Source of the DNA: Halanaerobium salsuginis
Lineage (GTDB): Bacteria; Bacillota; Halanaerobiia; Halanaerobiales; Halanaerobiaceae
Reading direction: 5' to 3'
DNA length: 64,000 nt
NCBI RefSeq assembly: GCF_900114545.1
Contig: NZ_FOTI01000002.1
Coordinates: 62,001-126,000 of the forward strand
Made by a program: the position numbers and the translations under genes. The notes beneath the pieces are model-generated. The model did not search any database. It was not told where the DNA came from and was given only the letters and a program-made list of their open reading frames with translations. Shown piece after piece: positions 53,480-61,651 of this stretch. Position 1 is the stretch's first letter, and every line of letters starts with the position of its first letter.

Positions 53480-54967
53480 ATGCTCAGATCAACTAAATAT
53501 AATACGATCCTTTATTTTCTAAGTATATTAAGTTTTATTATTGGATTTATAATTATTATTCCTTTATTATTAGCAATTTATTTTAAAGAGGGGCAGCAAA
53601 TATATCAAGCTTTTTTTTATTCAATAATTATTGCTATTTTAATTGGTTTATTACTTAAATTACCAACTAAAAAAGAAAAACTTCAGCTTGATTTGTCAAC
53701 TTCAATGATTCTTTGCACTTTAGGCTGGATATTAGTTTCATTGTTAGGTTCACTACCTTTTATAATAGGTCTCAATAAAACATTTATTGATGCCCTTTTT
53801 GAAGCAGTAAGTGGTTTTACTACAACTGGAATTACTGTTTTTACTGGACTAGATTTTATGCCAAAATCTATTATTTTCTGGCGTAGTTTAATTCAACTCC
53901 TGGGTGGATTGGGAATTTTGACTTTCTTTTTATTGATATCTTCAAGAGCAAAAGGACAGACCTGGCAGCTATTTAGTGCAGAAAGTCATAAAATAAATGT
54001 AGCTCGACCTGTTCCAAATGTTTTTAAAACTGTTAAAATACTGTGGCTAATCTATCTGGGTTTTATGCTGCTAGAAACAATTATTTTAAAATTCCTTGGT
54101 TTATCATTCTTTGATGCCATGACTCACAGTTTTACTACTCTTTCTACAGGAGGATTTTCTCATTATGATGCCAGTATTGCTTATTTTAGGAACCATAACT
54201 ACAGTCATTATATTTTAATTGAATATTTGTTTATATTATTTATGTTTTTAGGAGGAGTAAACTTCTTGCTCCATTATAGATTTTTTACCGGTGATTTTAA
54301 AAATATAAAAAACAATAATGAGTTAAAGTCATTTTTAAAAATAATTATTACAAGCAGTTTATTTATAACTATTATTATAATAATTTTAAAAACAGCAGTT
54401 AATATTCCTTTAGAAGAAAAATTTCGAGATAGTCTTTTCCAGATAACATCAATTATTACAACAACTGGCTTTGGGACAAAAGATATCAATTCTGCTTTCT
54501 TTCCAGCAGCAGCCAGGCAAATATTTTTAGTTTTAATGTTAATTGGCGGCTGTGTAGGTTCAACTTCTGGTGGAATAAAAATAATGAGAATTAATATTTT
54601 GACTAAATTATTTAAGCGTGAAATTAAAAAAATATACTTATCAGATCAAGCTATTTTGCCTGTTACACTTGATAATAAAATTATAGAAAATGATGAAATT
54701 AATAAACTAGCAGGACTTTTTTACTGCTGGTTGATTATTATAGTTATAGGAGGAGTTATTACTTCTATATTTTCTGACTTAAATGGCTGGCAGTCCTTTT
54801 CAGGAATGTTTTCAGCTATGGGAAATATTGGACCATTTTTTTTCTCAGTAGAAAAAATGGCTTCTCTTTCGCCAATAATTAAACTTACTTATATAATTGG
54901 TATGTTAGCTGGTAGATTAGAGATTCTACCAATTATAGTTATCTTCAGCCGTAAAACATGGGAGTAG
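53480..54967 (+). CDS. trkH: Potassium uptake membrane subunit TrkH/KtrB
   Basis: This channel-like K+ transporter has four M1-P-M2 repeats. Selectivity-filter glycines are visible in EAVSGFTTTGITVF, FTTLSTGGFSHYD, SIITTTGFGTKDINS and FSAMGNIGPFFFS. Its 495 residues are of normal length. The start is ATG 53480 behind GGGAGG. The next gene encodes the regulatory TrkA subunit, 29 nt away. Potassium import is central to osmoadaptation in salt-in anaerobes, but that use is inferred. Confidence 0.94.
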   Translation: MLRSTKYNTILYFLSILSFIIGFIIIIPLLLAIYFKEGQQIYQAFFYSIIIAILIGLLLKLPTKKEKLQLDLSTSMILCTLGWILVSLLGSLPFIIGLNKTFIDALFEAVSGFTTTGITVFTGLDFMPKSIIFWRSLIQLLGGLGILTFFLLISSRAKGQTWQLFSAESHKINVARPVPNVFKTVKILWLIYLGFMLLETIILKFLGLSFFDAMTHSFTTLSTGGFSHYDASIAYFRNHNYSHYILIEYLFILFMFLGGVNFLLHYRFFTGDFKNIKNNNELKSFLKIIITSSLFITIIIIILKTAVNIPLEEKFRDSLFQITSIITTTGFGTKDINSAFFPAAARQIFLVLMLIGGCVGSTSGGIKIMRINILTKLFKREIKKIYLSDQAILPVTLDNKIIENDEINKLAGLFYCWLIIIVIGGVITSIFSDLNGWQSFSGMFSAMGNIGPFFFSVEKMASLSPIIKLTYIIGMLAGRLEILPIIVIFSRKTWE

Positions 54968-54996
54968 TTATTTAAGTAATAAAGGAGGAAATAATA

Positions 54997-55713
54997 ATGT
55001 ATATAGTTATTGCTGGTGGTGGGATAGCTGGGCGTAACTTGACCAAAAAATTAGTCCAGAATCATGATGTAATTGTAATTGAAAAAGAACAAAATGTTGC
55101 TGAAAAAATCTATAGTCGTTATGGAGCAATCACTATCTTGGGAAGTGCAACTAGGATTGATATTTTAAGGGAAGCAGGTATAGAAAAATGTGATGTAGCA
55201 ATTGCAGTGATGAGGGATGACGCCGCTAATTTATCTTTTGCCTTATTGGCTAAAAATTTTGGAGCTGAGAAAATTTTAGTTAGAATGAGAGAGCCAGAAT
55301 ATAAGCAGGCTTATCAAATGGCTGGTGCTACTAATATTGCTGCAACCATGGAATTAATGGTTGATAGCTTTGTCACAGATATTGAAGAACCAGAGGTTAA
55401 GAAAGTTGCTTCTCTTGGCGATGGAAAAGCTGAAGTATCAATTCTAACTATCCCTAAACAATCAAAAATTGCAGGGATGAAAATTTCAGAAGTTGTCAGT
55501 CAGCCTCATTTCCCTGAAAACTGTGTGATTGCTGGTATTTATGATAAAGCACAAGATAAATACATTGTCCCCCGGGGTAATAAAGAAATTTTTGTTGGTA
55601 ATCAAGTTTTTTTAGTAGCTTCTAAAGAAGATATGAAAGAAGCAGCTAAAATACTTCTAGCAAGTGAAAGTAATAATAAATTCTGGCAGTTAAAAAACAA
55701 ATCTCAATCTTGA
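54997..55713 (+). CDS. trkA: Potassium uptake regulator TrkA/KtrA (RCK domains)
   Basis: This is the cytoplasmic gating subunit of the adjacent TrkH. The 238-residue single-RCK version (KtrA length, half of E. coli TrkA) starts MYIVIAGGGIAGRNLTKKLV with a nucleotide-binding glycine motif. It continues VIVIEKEQNVAEKIYSRYGA and ILGSATRIDILREAGIEKCD, and ends in a RCK-C domain (from about residue 150). ATP/ADP or NADH binding regulates such subunits, and the RCK-C domain of some Firmicutes relatives binds c-di-AMP. The start is ATG 54997 behind AAAGGAGG. A strong terminator follows. Confidence 0.93.
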   Translation: MYIVIAGGGIAGRNLTKKLVQNHDVIVIEKEQNVAEKIYSRYGAITILGSATRIDILREAGIEKCDVAIAVMRDDAANLSFALLAKNFGAEKILVRMREPEYKQAYQMAGATNIAATMELMVDSFVTDIEEPEVKKVASLGDGKAEVSILTIPKQSKIAGMKISEVVSQPHFPENCVIAGIYDKAQDKYIVPRGNKEIFVGNQVFLVASKEDMKEAAKILLASESNNKFWQLKNKSQS

Positions 55714-55750
55714 TTTAAAAAACTGTTAAAAATTCAAATTTTAAGTATTA

Positions 55751-55785
55751 AAAACCTGAGTAATTAAAATAATTACTCAGGTTTT
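55751..55785. terminator. Bidirectional terminator between trkA and the SIMPL gene
   Basis: A perfect 15-bp stem (AAAACCTGAGTAATT / AATTACTCAGGTTTT) with a 5-nt loop sits between converging genes. Its ends supply T or A runs in both directions. Confidence 0.93.
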
Positions 55786-55823
55786 GATATTTATTAATAA
55801 ATTTATTTAAAATAAAATTTAGA

Positions 55824-56588
55824 TTAATAAAGTTCTATTTCAGCTGATAAAGAAACATTAATTTCTACATCTTCCTTAGCCAATGGAACTTCTGAAAATT
55901 CCTGACTATTATCTGCCCTACTGGCTGATTTCATTAAATTAACCCGATAAATATTTTGGTTACCAAAATTAATTTCTTTAATTCTATAATTTTCTTTACC
56001 TAAATTATCAGCCATAAACTTCGCTTTTTCTTTCAGACTATTAATAGCCATTGTTGTTACTTCATTTAGAGCTTGATTATTATCTCTTAAATCATAATTT
56101 AAACTCACTACTCTATTAGCTCCTGCATTTAATAATTGAGCAATTAAGACAGGCAATCTATCTAAATCAGAAGTTGTAAATTTAATCTGATTTGTCACAC
56201 GATAATAGACTGTCTTTTGATCATTATCATTATATCTTGTATAAGGATAAACTCTATATTGATCAGTAGCAACTTTTTCTAAATCATTACTTTCCAGCAA
56301 AGCCATTAAATTATTAACAACTTTGTTATTAGCTTCTACTGCTGTTGCCTGAGAAGCACTTTCATTTTCAAATCCAATTACAACATCAGCTATTTCTGGT
56401 ACATATTCTTTTGTCTGGTTAATACTCAAATTTGTCTTAATAGTATCTTCAGCAGAACTTAAATTATTATTTAACTCTGCTGTCTGTTCTTGACCAGCTG
56501 GATTATTAAAATATAAACCATTAACTACCAGAACTGATAACAAAATTAAGGCAATAAAGACTAATAATAAACCAATATTTTTATTCAT
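55824..56588 (-). CDS. SIMPL-domain (DUF541) exported protein
   Basis: The 254-residue protein has an N-terminal membrane/signal segment (MNKNIGLLLVFIALILLSVLV). An exported SIMPL domain follows, with VNNLMALLESNDLEKVATDQYRVYPYTRYND and DLDRLPVLIAQLLNAGANRVVSLNYD stretches. SIMPL proteins (YggE, BP26) form periplasmic oligomers or channel-like rings; their biochemical job is unclear, sometimes linked to oxidative stress. The start is ATG 56588 behind GGAGGG. A 221-nt gap separates it from exbD upstream, so it may be a separate unit; no strong promoter stands out in the gap. Confidence 0.75.
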   Translation of the reverse strand: MNKNIGLLLVFIALILLSVLVVNGLYFNNPAGQEQTAELNNNLSSAEDTIKTNLSINQTKEYVPEIADVVIGFENESASQATAVEANNKVVNNLMALLESNDLEKVATDQYRVYPYTRYNDNDQKTVYYRVTNQIKFTTSDLDRLPVLIAQLLNAGANRVVSLNYDLRDNNQALNEVTTMAINSLKEKAKFMADNLGKENYRIKEINFGNQNIYRVNLMKSASRADNSQEFSEVPLAKEDVEINVSLSAEIELY

Positions 56589-56809
56589 TTAAAATCCCTC
56601 CATTTTTACTTTTCTATATCTTGCTAAATAATAAAGATATCTTATAATTTAAATATAAACTAAATTAATTACCAGCCTAAGAAATTTAAAAAAATTAGCC
56701 GATTAATTATATATTTCTCATAAAAAAGTTAAAATCCTCTATTTAAAACTGCTTTTTTAAATTTGACAAAGAGTTTATTTATTATCTCAAAAAAATTCCA
56801 GCTCACAAG

Positions 56810-57208
56810 TTATTTTAAATCATGTAAAGTAAATGATATTTTAGTAAAACCACTTGTTTTTAATAGATCTATTAATTTAATTATTGCCGCAAATTCAGTC
56901 TTCTGATCAGCATAAATCTTAACATCTAACTTATCTTTCTGATTTAAATTTGCCAGAACCTTAATTAGCCCGGAACTGTTATAAGAATGTTTTTGATAAT
57001 AAATAACATTATTTTCATCTAGAAAAAAATTTAAATAATCATTATTAACCTGTTCTCCAAACTTCGCCTGAGGAATTTCTATCTGATAAACAGATTCTTC
57101 CCCCTGTAAAGTTGAGGCGGCAATAAAAAAAATTAATAATAAAAAAACAACATCAATTAAGGGAGCTAGATTAAAAAGTGATTTTTCAGGTTTAGGCTGA
57201 TACTTCAT
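56810..57208 (-). CDS. exbD: ExbD-type biopolymer transport protein
   Basis: This 132-residue single-span protein is of the ExbD/TolR family. The membrane helix carries the essential Asp in LAPLIDVVFLLLIFFIAAST. It is followed by a periplasmic domain whose end contains DVKIYADQKTEFAAIIKLIDLLKTSGFTKISF (core YADQKTEFAAIIKLIDLL). It overlaps exbB by 17 nt. With ExbB it converts the proton gradient into motion of TonB. It is the last gene of the btuB-tonB-exbB-exbD unit. Confidence 0.92.
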   Translation of the reverse strand: MKYQPKPEKSLFNLAPLIDVVFLLLIFFIAASTLQGEESVYQIEIPQAKFGEQVNNDYLNFFLDENNVIYYQKHSYNSSGLIKVLANLNQKDKLDVKIYADQKTEFAAIIKLIDLLKTSGFTKISFTLHDLK

Positions 57209-57872
57209 TAGTAGTCAGCTCCTCTTCAAATTCAGGCAAATCGGACTCAATTTGTTTACTTAAATCTATTTTCTTTTTAAAGTATGCTTCAATTTCTAAT
57301 TCTAGATTTAATAACTGATTACGTAATTTTTTAATTTTAGCATAGTAAAAATAATAAAACCCTGCAGCTGGAATAGAAATTAATAAACCAGCAGCAGTAG
57401 TAAATAAAGCCTCATAAATTCCAGTAGCAAGCTGTTCAGGATTAATATTGCTAGCCAAAATTTGAAATGTTTTAATCATCCCAGTGACAGTGCCTAATAA
57501 ACCTAGAGTAGGACTTATCTGAGCTAAAAAATATAAAAGTCCTAATCCCCTTTCCAACTCTGGCAGCTTTTTTATCTCTTCTGCTTCCAGATAAAGTTTA
57601 AATTCCTGCCAGGTAATTGGTTTTTTCTTTAAAACCTGACTGTAAATAGCTCCAGCCAGACCCTGTTTTTTTAAATAGTCACCTGGAGATAGCTGTTCAG
57701 ATTTTTTAAAATAAAAATTATTTAATAAGACTAAATAACTATTTTTTTTTAGCTGCCGATAATTAAGTAAAAAAAACAAGCCTCTTTCTATAATAATAAA
57801 TATAGTTAAAAAAGCTGTTATCAAAAGTGGATATGCAGTTAAACCTGCTTTAGCTATAAATTGACTTAACAT
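57192..57872 (-). CDS. exbB: ExbB-type motor protein (MotA/TolQ/ExbB family)
   Basis: This 226-residue protein has three membrane segments. The diagnostic LGLLGTVTGMIKTFQIL lies in the second, with the third beginning ALFTTAAGLLISIPAAG. The cytoplasmic region between TM1 and TM2 is Lys/Glu-rich. It forms the pentameric stator with ExbD. The start ATG 57872 is 14 nt after the tonB stop. Motor proteins of this type also serve flagella or Tol; the neighbouring tonB and receptor genes decide for the Ton role. Confidence 0.92.
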   Translation of the reverse strand: MLSQFIAKAGLTAYPLLITAFLTIFIIIERGLFFLLNYRQLKKNSYLVLLNNFYFKKSEQLSPGDYLKKQGLAGAIYSQVLKKKPITWQEFKLYLEAEEIKKLPELERGLGLLYFLAQISPTLGLLGTVTGMIKTFQILASNINPEQLATGIYEALFTTAAGLLISIPAAGFYYFYYAKIKKLRNQLLNLELEIEAYFKKKIDLSKQIESDLPEFEEELTTNEVSA

Positions 57873-57885
57873 TATTTACCTCCAT

Positions 57886-58908
57886 TCATTCCAACTTAAA
57901 AGTAATTGGTATTTTAACTTTTACAGTAACTTTTTGCCCGGAAAGTTGAGCTGGCTCAAAAACTATCTTATTAGCTGCCTCTAGTGCAGCCTGATCAAAT
58001 GCAGTGAAACCAGAACTTTTAGCTAACTCTGGCTTAATAGCTTGACCAGTCTTATCAATTATCAAACTAATAATTACAGTTCCCTCTATATTTCTTTTTT
58101 GTAGCTGTACAGGATAAGCTGGTTGTTTAAATTCTAAAACAGTTGGTTTCTGTATTGCACTATTTTGATTGCTAGTTAAGTCATATACTTTTGAAGCTTG
58201 ATCGGTAGATGATTTAGACTTTTGATTAGTTTTAGCAGCAGTTGAATTTAACTTTACAACATCAGATTTGAGCTCTTTTTTAAACTTATATTTATCATTC
58301 AATTTATTTTGCTGTTTTTTTACTATCTCATTATCCGGCTCAAGATCATTTTTATTTTGCTGATTAGTCTGATCTTTTTTCAACTCTGCTAAATATTGAG
58401 CAAGGTCAAACTTTTGAGAGTCAGTTTTAGCTTTATCCTTTTTAGCCTGGCTAATTTTGGTTTCAGTTTTATCATCAGCTTGCAGTTTTTTTTCAGGCTG
58501 CTTAATTGCTGAGCTTAGCTTTGAATTATTAGTTGTTTTTTTCTCAGATTTGTTAATTTTTAATTTATCGCTATTAGGCTCTGCTTCTTTATTTATTAAT
58601 TCAGCTGAATTAACAGAAGTCATCTTTGCTGGTGCTTTTTGCTGCTGGCTGGAGTTAGTTTTGAGTGGCATTTTATGTTCAACTTTAGCTGAATTATTTT
58701 CAGGTTGTTTAATTAATTTCTTTTTATCTGTTTTAGTTTTCTGCTGAATCTTATTTGCCTTTGATAATTGGAGCTGTAATTTAAGCTCTAATTTTATTGA
58801 ATATTTTTCTGCTGTCACTAATAAAGAAAAAGAATTTTTTTCTATCAATAAAAAAATAAACAGAGATAATAATAAAGCTACTATATAGATCAACTTATCT
58901 TTCTTCAT
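57886..58908 (-). CDS. tonB: TonB energy transducer with lysine-rich linker
   Basis: The 340-residue protein has an N-terminal membrane anchor (LIYIVALLLSLFIFLLIEK), a long charged linker (about residues 50-245), and a C-terminal TonB domain. That domain shows EFKQPAYPVQLQKRNIEGTV, then SLIIDKTGQAIKPELAKSSGFTAFDQAALEA, ending KIPITFKLE. In most TonB proteins the linker is proline-rich (EP/KP repeats). Here it is rich in Lys, Gln, Asn and Ser with few prolines, perhaps because of low-GC and AT-rich (AAA) codon bias. It follows the receptor gene by 25 nt. It should span the periplasm to reach the receptor's TonB box. Confidence 0.9.
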   Translation of the reverse strand: MKKDKLIYIVALLLSLFIFLLIEKNSFSLLVTAEKYSIKLELKLQLQLSKANKIQQKTKTDKKKLIKQPENNSAKVEHKMPLKTNSSQQQKAPAKMTSVNSAELINKEAEPNSDKLKINKSEKKTTNNSKLSSAIKQPEKKLQADDKTETKISQAKKDKAKTDSQKFDLAQYLAELKKDQTNQQNKNDLEPDNEIVKKQQNKLNDKYKFKKELKSDVVKLNSTAAKTNQKSKSSTDQASKVYDLTSNQNSAIQKPTVLEFKQPAYPVQLQKRNIEGTVIISLIIDKTGQAIKPELAKSSGFTAFDQAALEAANKIVFEPAQLSGQKVTVKVKIPITFKLE

Positions 58909-58933
58909 TATTATCTCCTTTCTTTAACTAAGC

Positions 58934-60742
58934 TTAAAAAGTAGTACTTAAGTTAAACATAAAATTTCTTCCAGGCATTGGATAGCCATTATTAATCTGG
59001 TAATCCCTGTCAAATAAATTATCAATACTTATTTTGAATTTATAATTATTATTAAATAACTGAATTTGTTTAATAATATTTAAATTACAAATTGTATAAT
59101 TATCTAGATCATCAACTCTGCCACTTACATGACTTATTTTAAAATTAATTGAATAATTAGCTGGCTGATAAATTAAAATCAGATTATTATAATTTTGATC
59201 TTCAAGTAATCGATCTGTGTTTTTATCTCTACTATCTAAATAAGTATGCTGATACTCAAGTTTAAACTTATCAGTTAAAGATTTACTTAAGTTAAGTTCT
59301 ATTCCATCTGCTTGAGCCTCATCGACATTACTAGGGCGCCAGATTTTATCATCTTGAGCCGCCCAATCAATTAAATTATCTGATTCTCGCCGAAAAAAAC
59401 TAAGATTTAAGCCAAATGAATTATAATTAGACTTATAACCAATCTCATATGATTTCGACTCCTCAGCCTCCAGATCAGAATTCCCTTCTGAATATTTGGT
59501 TTTAGGCCAGTATAAGTCATTAAAAGTAGGTGTTCTGTATGCTTCCCCATAACTAAAGAAAAGATTATTATGGCGATTTAATTTATAGACCAACCCAATC
59601 CGGGGACTCGTTGCTGAACCAAATTTTTCATGATCATCATATCTTAAACCCGCATTAACAGTTATTCTTTCTGCTAACTTAATTTTATCATTTAAATAAA
59701 CTGATTTAGTTACAAAATCATGCTTACCATTATCACTACTATCAATTTTATCTTTATTATATTCAACTCCATAACTTAATGTGTTTCTAGCAAAGTATTG
59801 AATTTGATTAAGATTGTAGCTTAGTTCTTTTGTTTTATGATCTGATTCACCAGAAATTGTTGTATCCTCATCATAAATCTGATTCTGGTCTTTATAATAA
59901 ATTACTAACTCCGTATCTTTATGGGCAAGCTGATTAAGCAGTTTGAGCTGATAAGTATTTCTTTTAGTTTCTTGTTCTGCCTCAGGAGTTGGGGTACTGA
60001 TAGTACCTGGTATATCTTTTTGAGAATCATGATAATTTAATGCAAAAAGTAGTTTAGTATTAGGTGTTAGTGATCTGTTAATTTTAGTGCTTAAAAAATA
60101 ACGATCTAGCTCATCATGATCAGTATCATCTCTAAATCCAGCTGAATTAAGGCTGCCAAAAGAAAATACTATATCCCCTTTATTTAGTCTAGTTCCATAA
60201 TTAAAAGAAGTCTGATAAGTATTAGCAGAACCCATCCCTAAAACAAGTTCTGATTTTTGCAGATCTGCAGCAGTCTTAGTAATTATATTAACTACACCCC
60301 CAAGAGCGTTGGCTCCATATACTGCAGAGGCTGGACCTTTAATAATTTCAACCTTTTTTACATTACCTAATAAAATCTGTGCTAAATCAAATTCACCGTT
60401 CTGACTACTATTTATTTTTTGACCATCAAGTAAAATAAGGACCTGACTAGCACTTGAACCTCTGACATGAATTGTTTTTTGACCACCAGGCCCACCATTA
60501 TCTTTAATTTGAATTCCAGCGCTATTTTTTAATAAATCACCTAAATTATTAGCTTGACTATTAGCTATTTGCTCCTCATCAATAATTTCAATGTTAATTG
60601 GAAGATCAAAACTATCTTCCTGATAACGATTTGCTGTTACAACTAATTGCTCCAGTTCCATAATTTCTGCTGCTGCTCCACTTACAGATACAATTAAAAT
60701 TAAAATTGCTGTAAGCATGACTAAAAATAATCTTTTAAACAT
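58934..60742 (-). CDS. btuB: TonB-dependent outer-membrane receptor, BtuB-like (cobalamin)
   Basis: A 602-residue outer-membrane beta-barrel with plug. A signal peptide ends near residue 25 (SVSGAAA). A TonB-box-like EQLVVTANRYQ follows at about 31-41, almost the BtuB box of E. coli. The plug (about 42-160) includes NLGDLLKNSAGIQIKDNG and HVRGSSASQVLILLDGQKIN, then GPASAVYGANALGGVVNI. The rest is a barrel ending in a C-terminal Phe (MFNLSTTF), the outer-membrane assembly signal. The gene lies under a cobalamin riboswitch, which makes a B12 or corrinoid substrate very likely. Its existence in a PolC-type genome implies a diderm. The inner-membrane BtuCDF genes are not in the window. Confidence 0.9.
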   Translation of the reverse strand: MFKRLFLVMLTAILILIVSVSGAAAEIMELEQLVVTANRYQEDSFDLPINIEIIDEEQIANSQANNLGDLLKNSAGIQIKDNGGPGGQKTIHVRGSSASQVLILLDGQKINSSQNGEFDLAQILLGNVKKVEIIKGPASAVYGANALGGVVNIITKTAADLQKSELVLGMGSANTYQTSFNYGTRLNKGDIVFSFGSLNSAGFRDDTDHDELDRYFLSTKINRSLTPNTKLLFALNYHDSQKDIPGTISTPTPEAEQETKRNTYQLKLLNQLAHKDTELVIYYKDQNQIYDEDTTISGESDHKTKELSYNLNQIQYFARNTLSYGVEYNKDKIDSSDNGKHDFVTKSVYLNDKIKLAERITVNAGLRYDDHEKFGSATSPRIGLVYKLNRHNNLFFSYGEAYRTPTFNDLYWPKTKYSEGNSDLEAEESKSYEIGYKSNYNSFGLNLSFFRRESDNLIDWAAQDDKIWRPSNVDEAQADGIELNLSKSLTDKFKLEYQHTYLDSRDKNTDRLLEDQNYNNLILIYQPANYSINFKISHVSGRVDDLDNYTICNLNIIKQIQLFNNNYKFKISIDNLFDRDYQINNGYPMPGRNFMFNLSTTF

Positions 60743-60810
60743 TTTACTCCTCCTTGTTTTTGGTCTTGCTCACAGCCAAACTTCGATAAAGACTAACCCT
60801 ATTATAAAAT

Positions 60811-60838
60811 AAAAAACACCCTACATTATTGCGGGTGC
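60811..60838 (-). terminator. Riboswitch expression-platform terminator before btuB
   Basis: GCACCC pairs with GGGTGT (one G.U pair) around an 11-nt loop, followed on the minus strand by TTTTTT (60816-60811). It stands between the cobalamin aptamer and btuB, where a ligand-controlled terminator is expected. Confidence 0.8.
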
Positions 60839-60889
60839 TTAATTAATAAATTAGCCCACAACCAATCCTGTCTCGAAGATGGCCGTTAT

Positions 60890-61062
60890 CTCTCCAGGCA
60901 GGTCTCCTGACTTTAGCAGCAATAATTATGACTACCAATTAACCTTCCCTGTAAATTATATACAAGTGGTTTTAAACTGGTTAACTGCTTAACAGTGGCG
61001 GACCCGTTCAGGAATTTCACCTGATTCCCTATTATCTTCTTTAATTAAGAAGCACCTAAAAA
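60890..61062 (-). promoter_or_regulatory. Cobalamin riboswitch aptamer
   Basis: Read on the minus strand, it has every conserved block of the cobalamin aptamer. A 5' AGGTGC lies at about 61056. A CTTCTT/AAGAAG hairpin (about 61052-61036) is followed by AATAGGGAATCAGGTGAAAT. TCCTGAACGGGTCCGCCACTG comes next, and a variable arm carries AACCAGTTTAAAACC. The 3' B12 box AAAGTCAGGAGACCTGCC lies at about 60917-60900. It controls btuB-tonB-exbB-exbD. The switch normally reduces expression when coenzyme B12 is abundant. The sequence match to the family is strong; the exact ends and ligand form are not known. Confidence 0.95.
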
Positions 61063-61076
61063 GAAAACATTATTCA

Positions 61077-61104
61077 CTTATACTACTATTATTTCTGGTT
61101 TCAA
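61077..61104 (-). promoter_or_regulatory. Promoter of the riboswitch-btuB transcript
   Basis: Read on the minus strand: TTGAAA (61104-61099), 16-nt spacer, TATAAG (61082-61077). It sits just upstream of the aptamer with an expected transcript start near 61070. Confidence 0.7.
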
Positions 61105-61154
61105 CTTAAAAAACCTCTATTTTTGCTTAAAAAAACAGTTCAAACTTAAATGTT

Positions 61155-61193
61155 CTTTTATTAATTAAATTTAAAAAATTTAATTAATAAAAG
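61155..61193. repeat. Long AT-rich inverted repeat between the B12 leader and yraN
   Basis: CTTTTATTAATTAAATTT (61155-61172) and AAATTTAATTAATAAAAG (61176-61193) form a perfect 18-bp stem with a 3-nt loop. It lies between divergent transcripts, so it does not follow a gene and is not an ordinary terminator. It may be an operator, cruciform or relic. Confidence 0.7.
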
Positions 61194-61252
61194 AGGTATT
61201 TCTATTTTTTTACATAATTATATAATATATCCTTTAAATAGAGGTGATAAAT

Positions 61253-61618
61253 TTGGCTTTTCATAATAAATTGGGGAAATTGGGTGAACAAATTGCCTGT
61301 AATTACTTATTAAAAATGAAATATTCAATTATTGAACAAAATCATAGAAATAAATTTGGCGAAATTGATATCATTGCCCGGCAGAAAAATCTACTTATTT
61401 TTGTAGAGGTTAAAAGCAGAAGTTCAGAGGAATTTGTTAATTTAAATTACAGCCTTCGCAAACAGCAAATAAAACATCTCAAAAAGGCTGGCAGCTATTA
61501 CTTTATCGAAAAAAAACTTAAGCTTTTAAATTATCGCTACGACTTAATTCTGCTTAAAATAGATTGCAAACAAAAACAAGTCACTAAATTTAGCCATTTA
61601 AAAAATATAATCAATTAA
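61253..61618 (+). CDS. yraN: YraN family endonuclease-like protein (UPF0102)
   Basis: This 121-residue restriction-endonuclease-like fold protein has the family pattern KLGEQIACNYLLKMKYSIIEQN, NKFGEIDIIARQKNLLIFVEVKSRSS (core GEIDIIARQ and FVEVKSRS, the PD-(D/E)xK-type residues), and a C-terminal RYDLILLKID. Function is unknown. TTG 61253 is chosen because AGAGGTG lies 6 nt upstream, and the product length then fits; GTG 61244 would start inside that site. It is followed by comM, as in most Firmicutes. Confidence 0.85.
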   Translation: MAFHNKLGKLGEQIACNYLLKMKYSIIEQNHRNKFGEIDIIARQKNLLIFVEVKSRSSEEFVNLNYSLRKQQIKHLKKAGSYYFIEKKLKLLNYRYDLILLKIDCKQKQVTKFSHLKNIIN

Positions 61619-61651
61619 AATTTATATATTATGGAAAGGTAGTGATACTTT

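Noticed and set aside
55824-60742. Treating the SIMPL protein as part of the Ton operon
   Set aside because: The 221-nt gap to exbD and the lack of a known link between SIMPL and Ton systems make this only a possibility. The gap contains no clear terminator or promoter to decide.
60811-61062. Reading the 13-bp pairing of the leader as stem P1 of the aptamer, which would make an ON switch
   Set aside because: In cobalamin aptamers the GGT near the 5' end pairs with the ACC of the 3' B12 box, and the CTTCTT/AAGAAG hairpin follows it. The pairing with the terminator arm must therefore be the competing fold, which gives an OFF switch.
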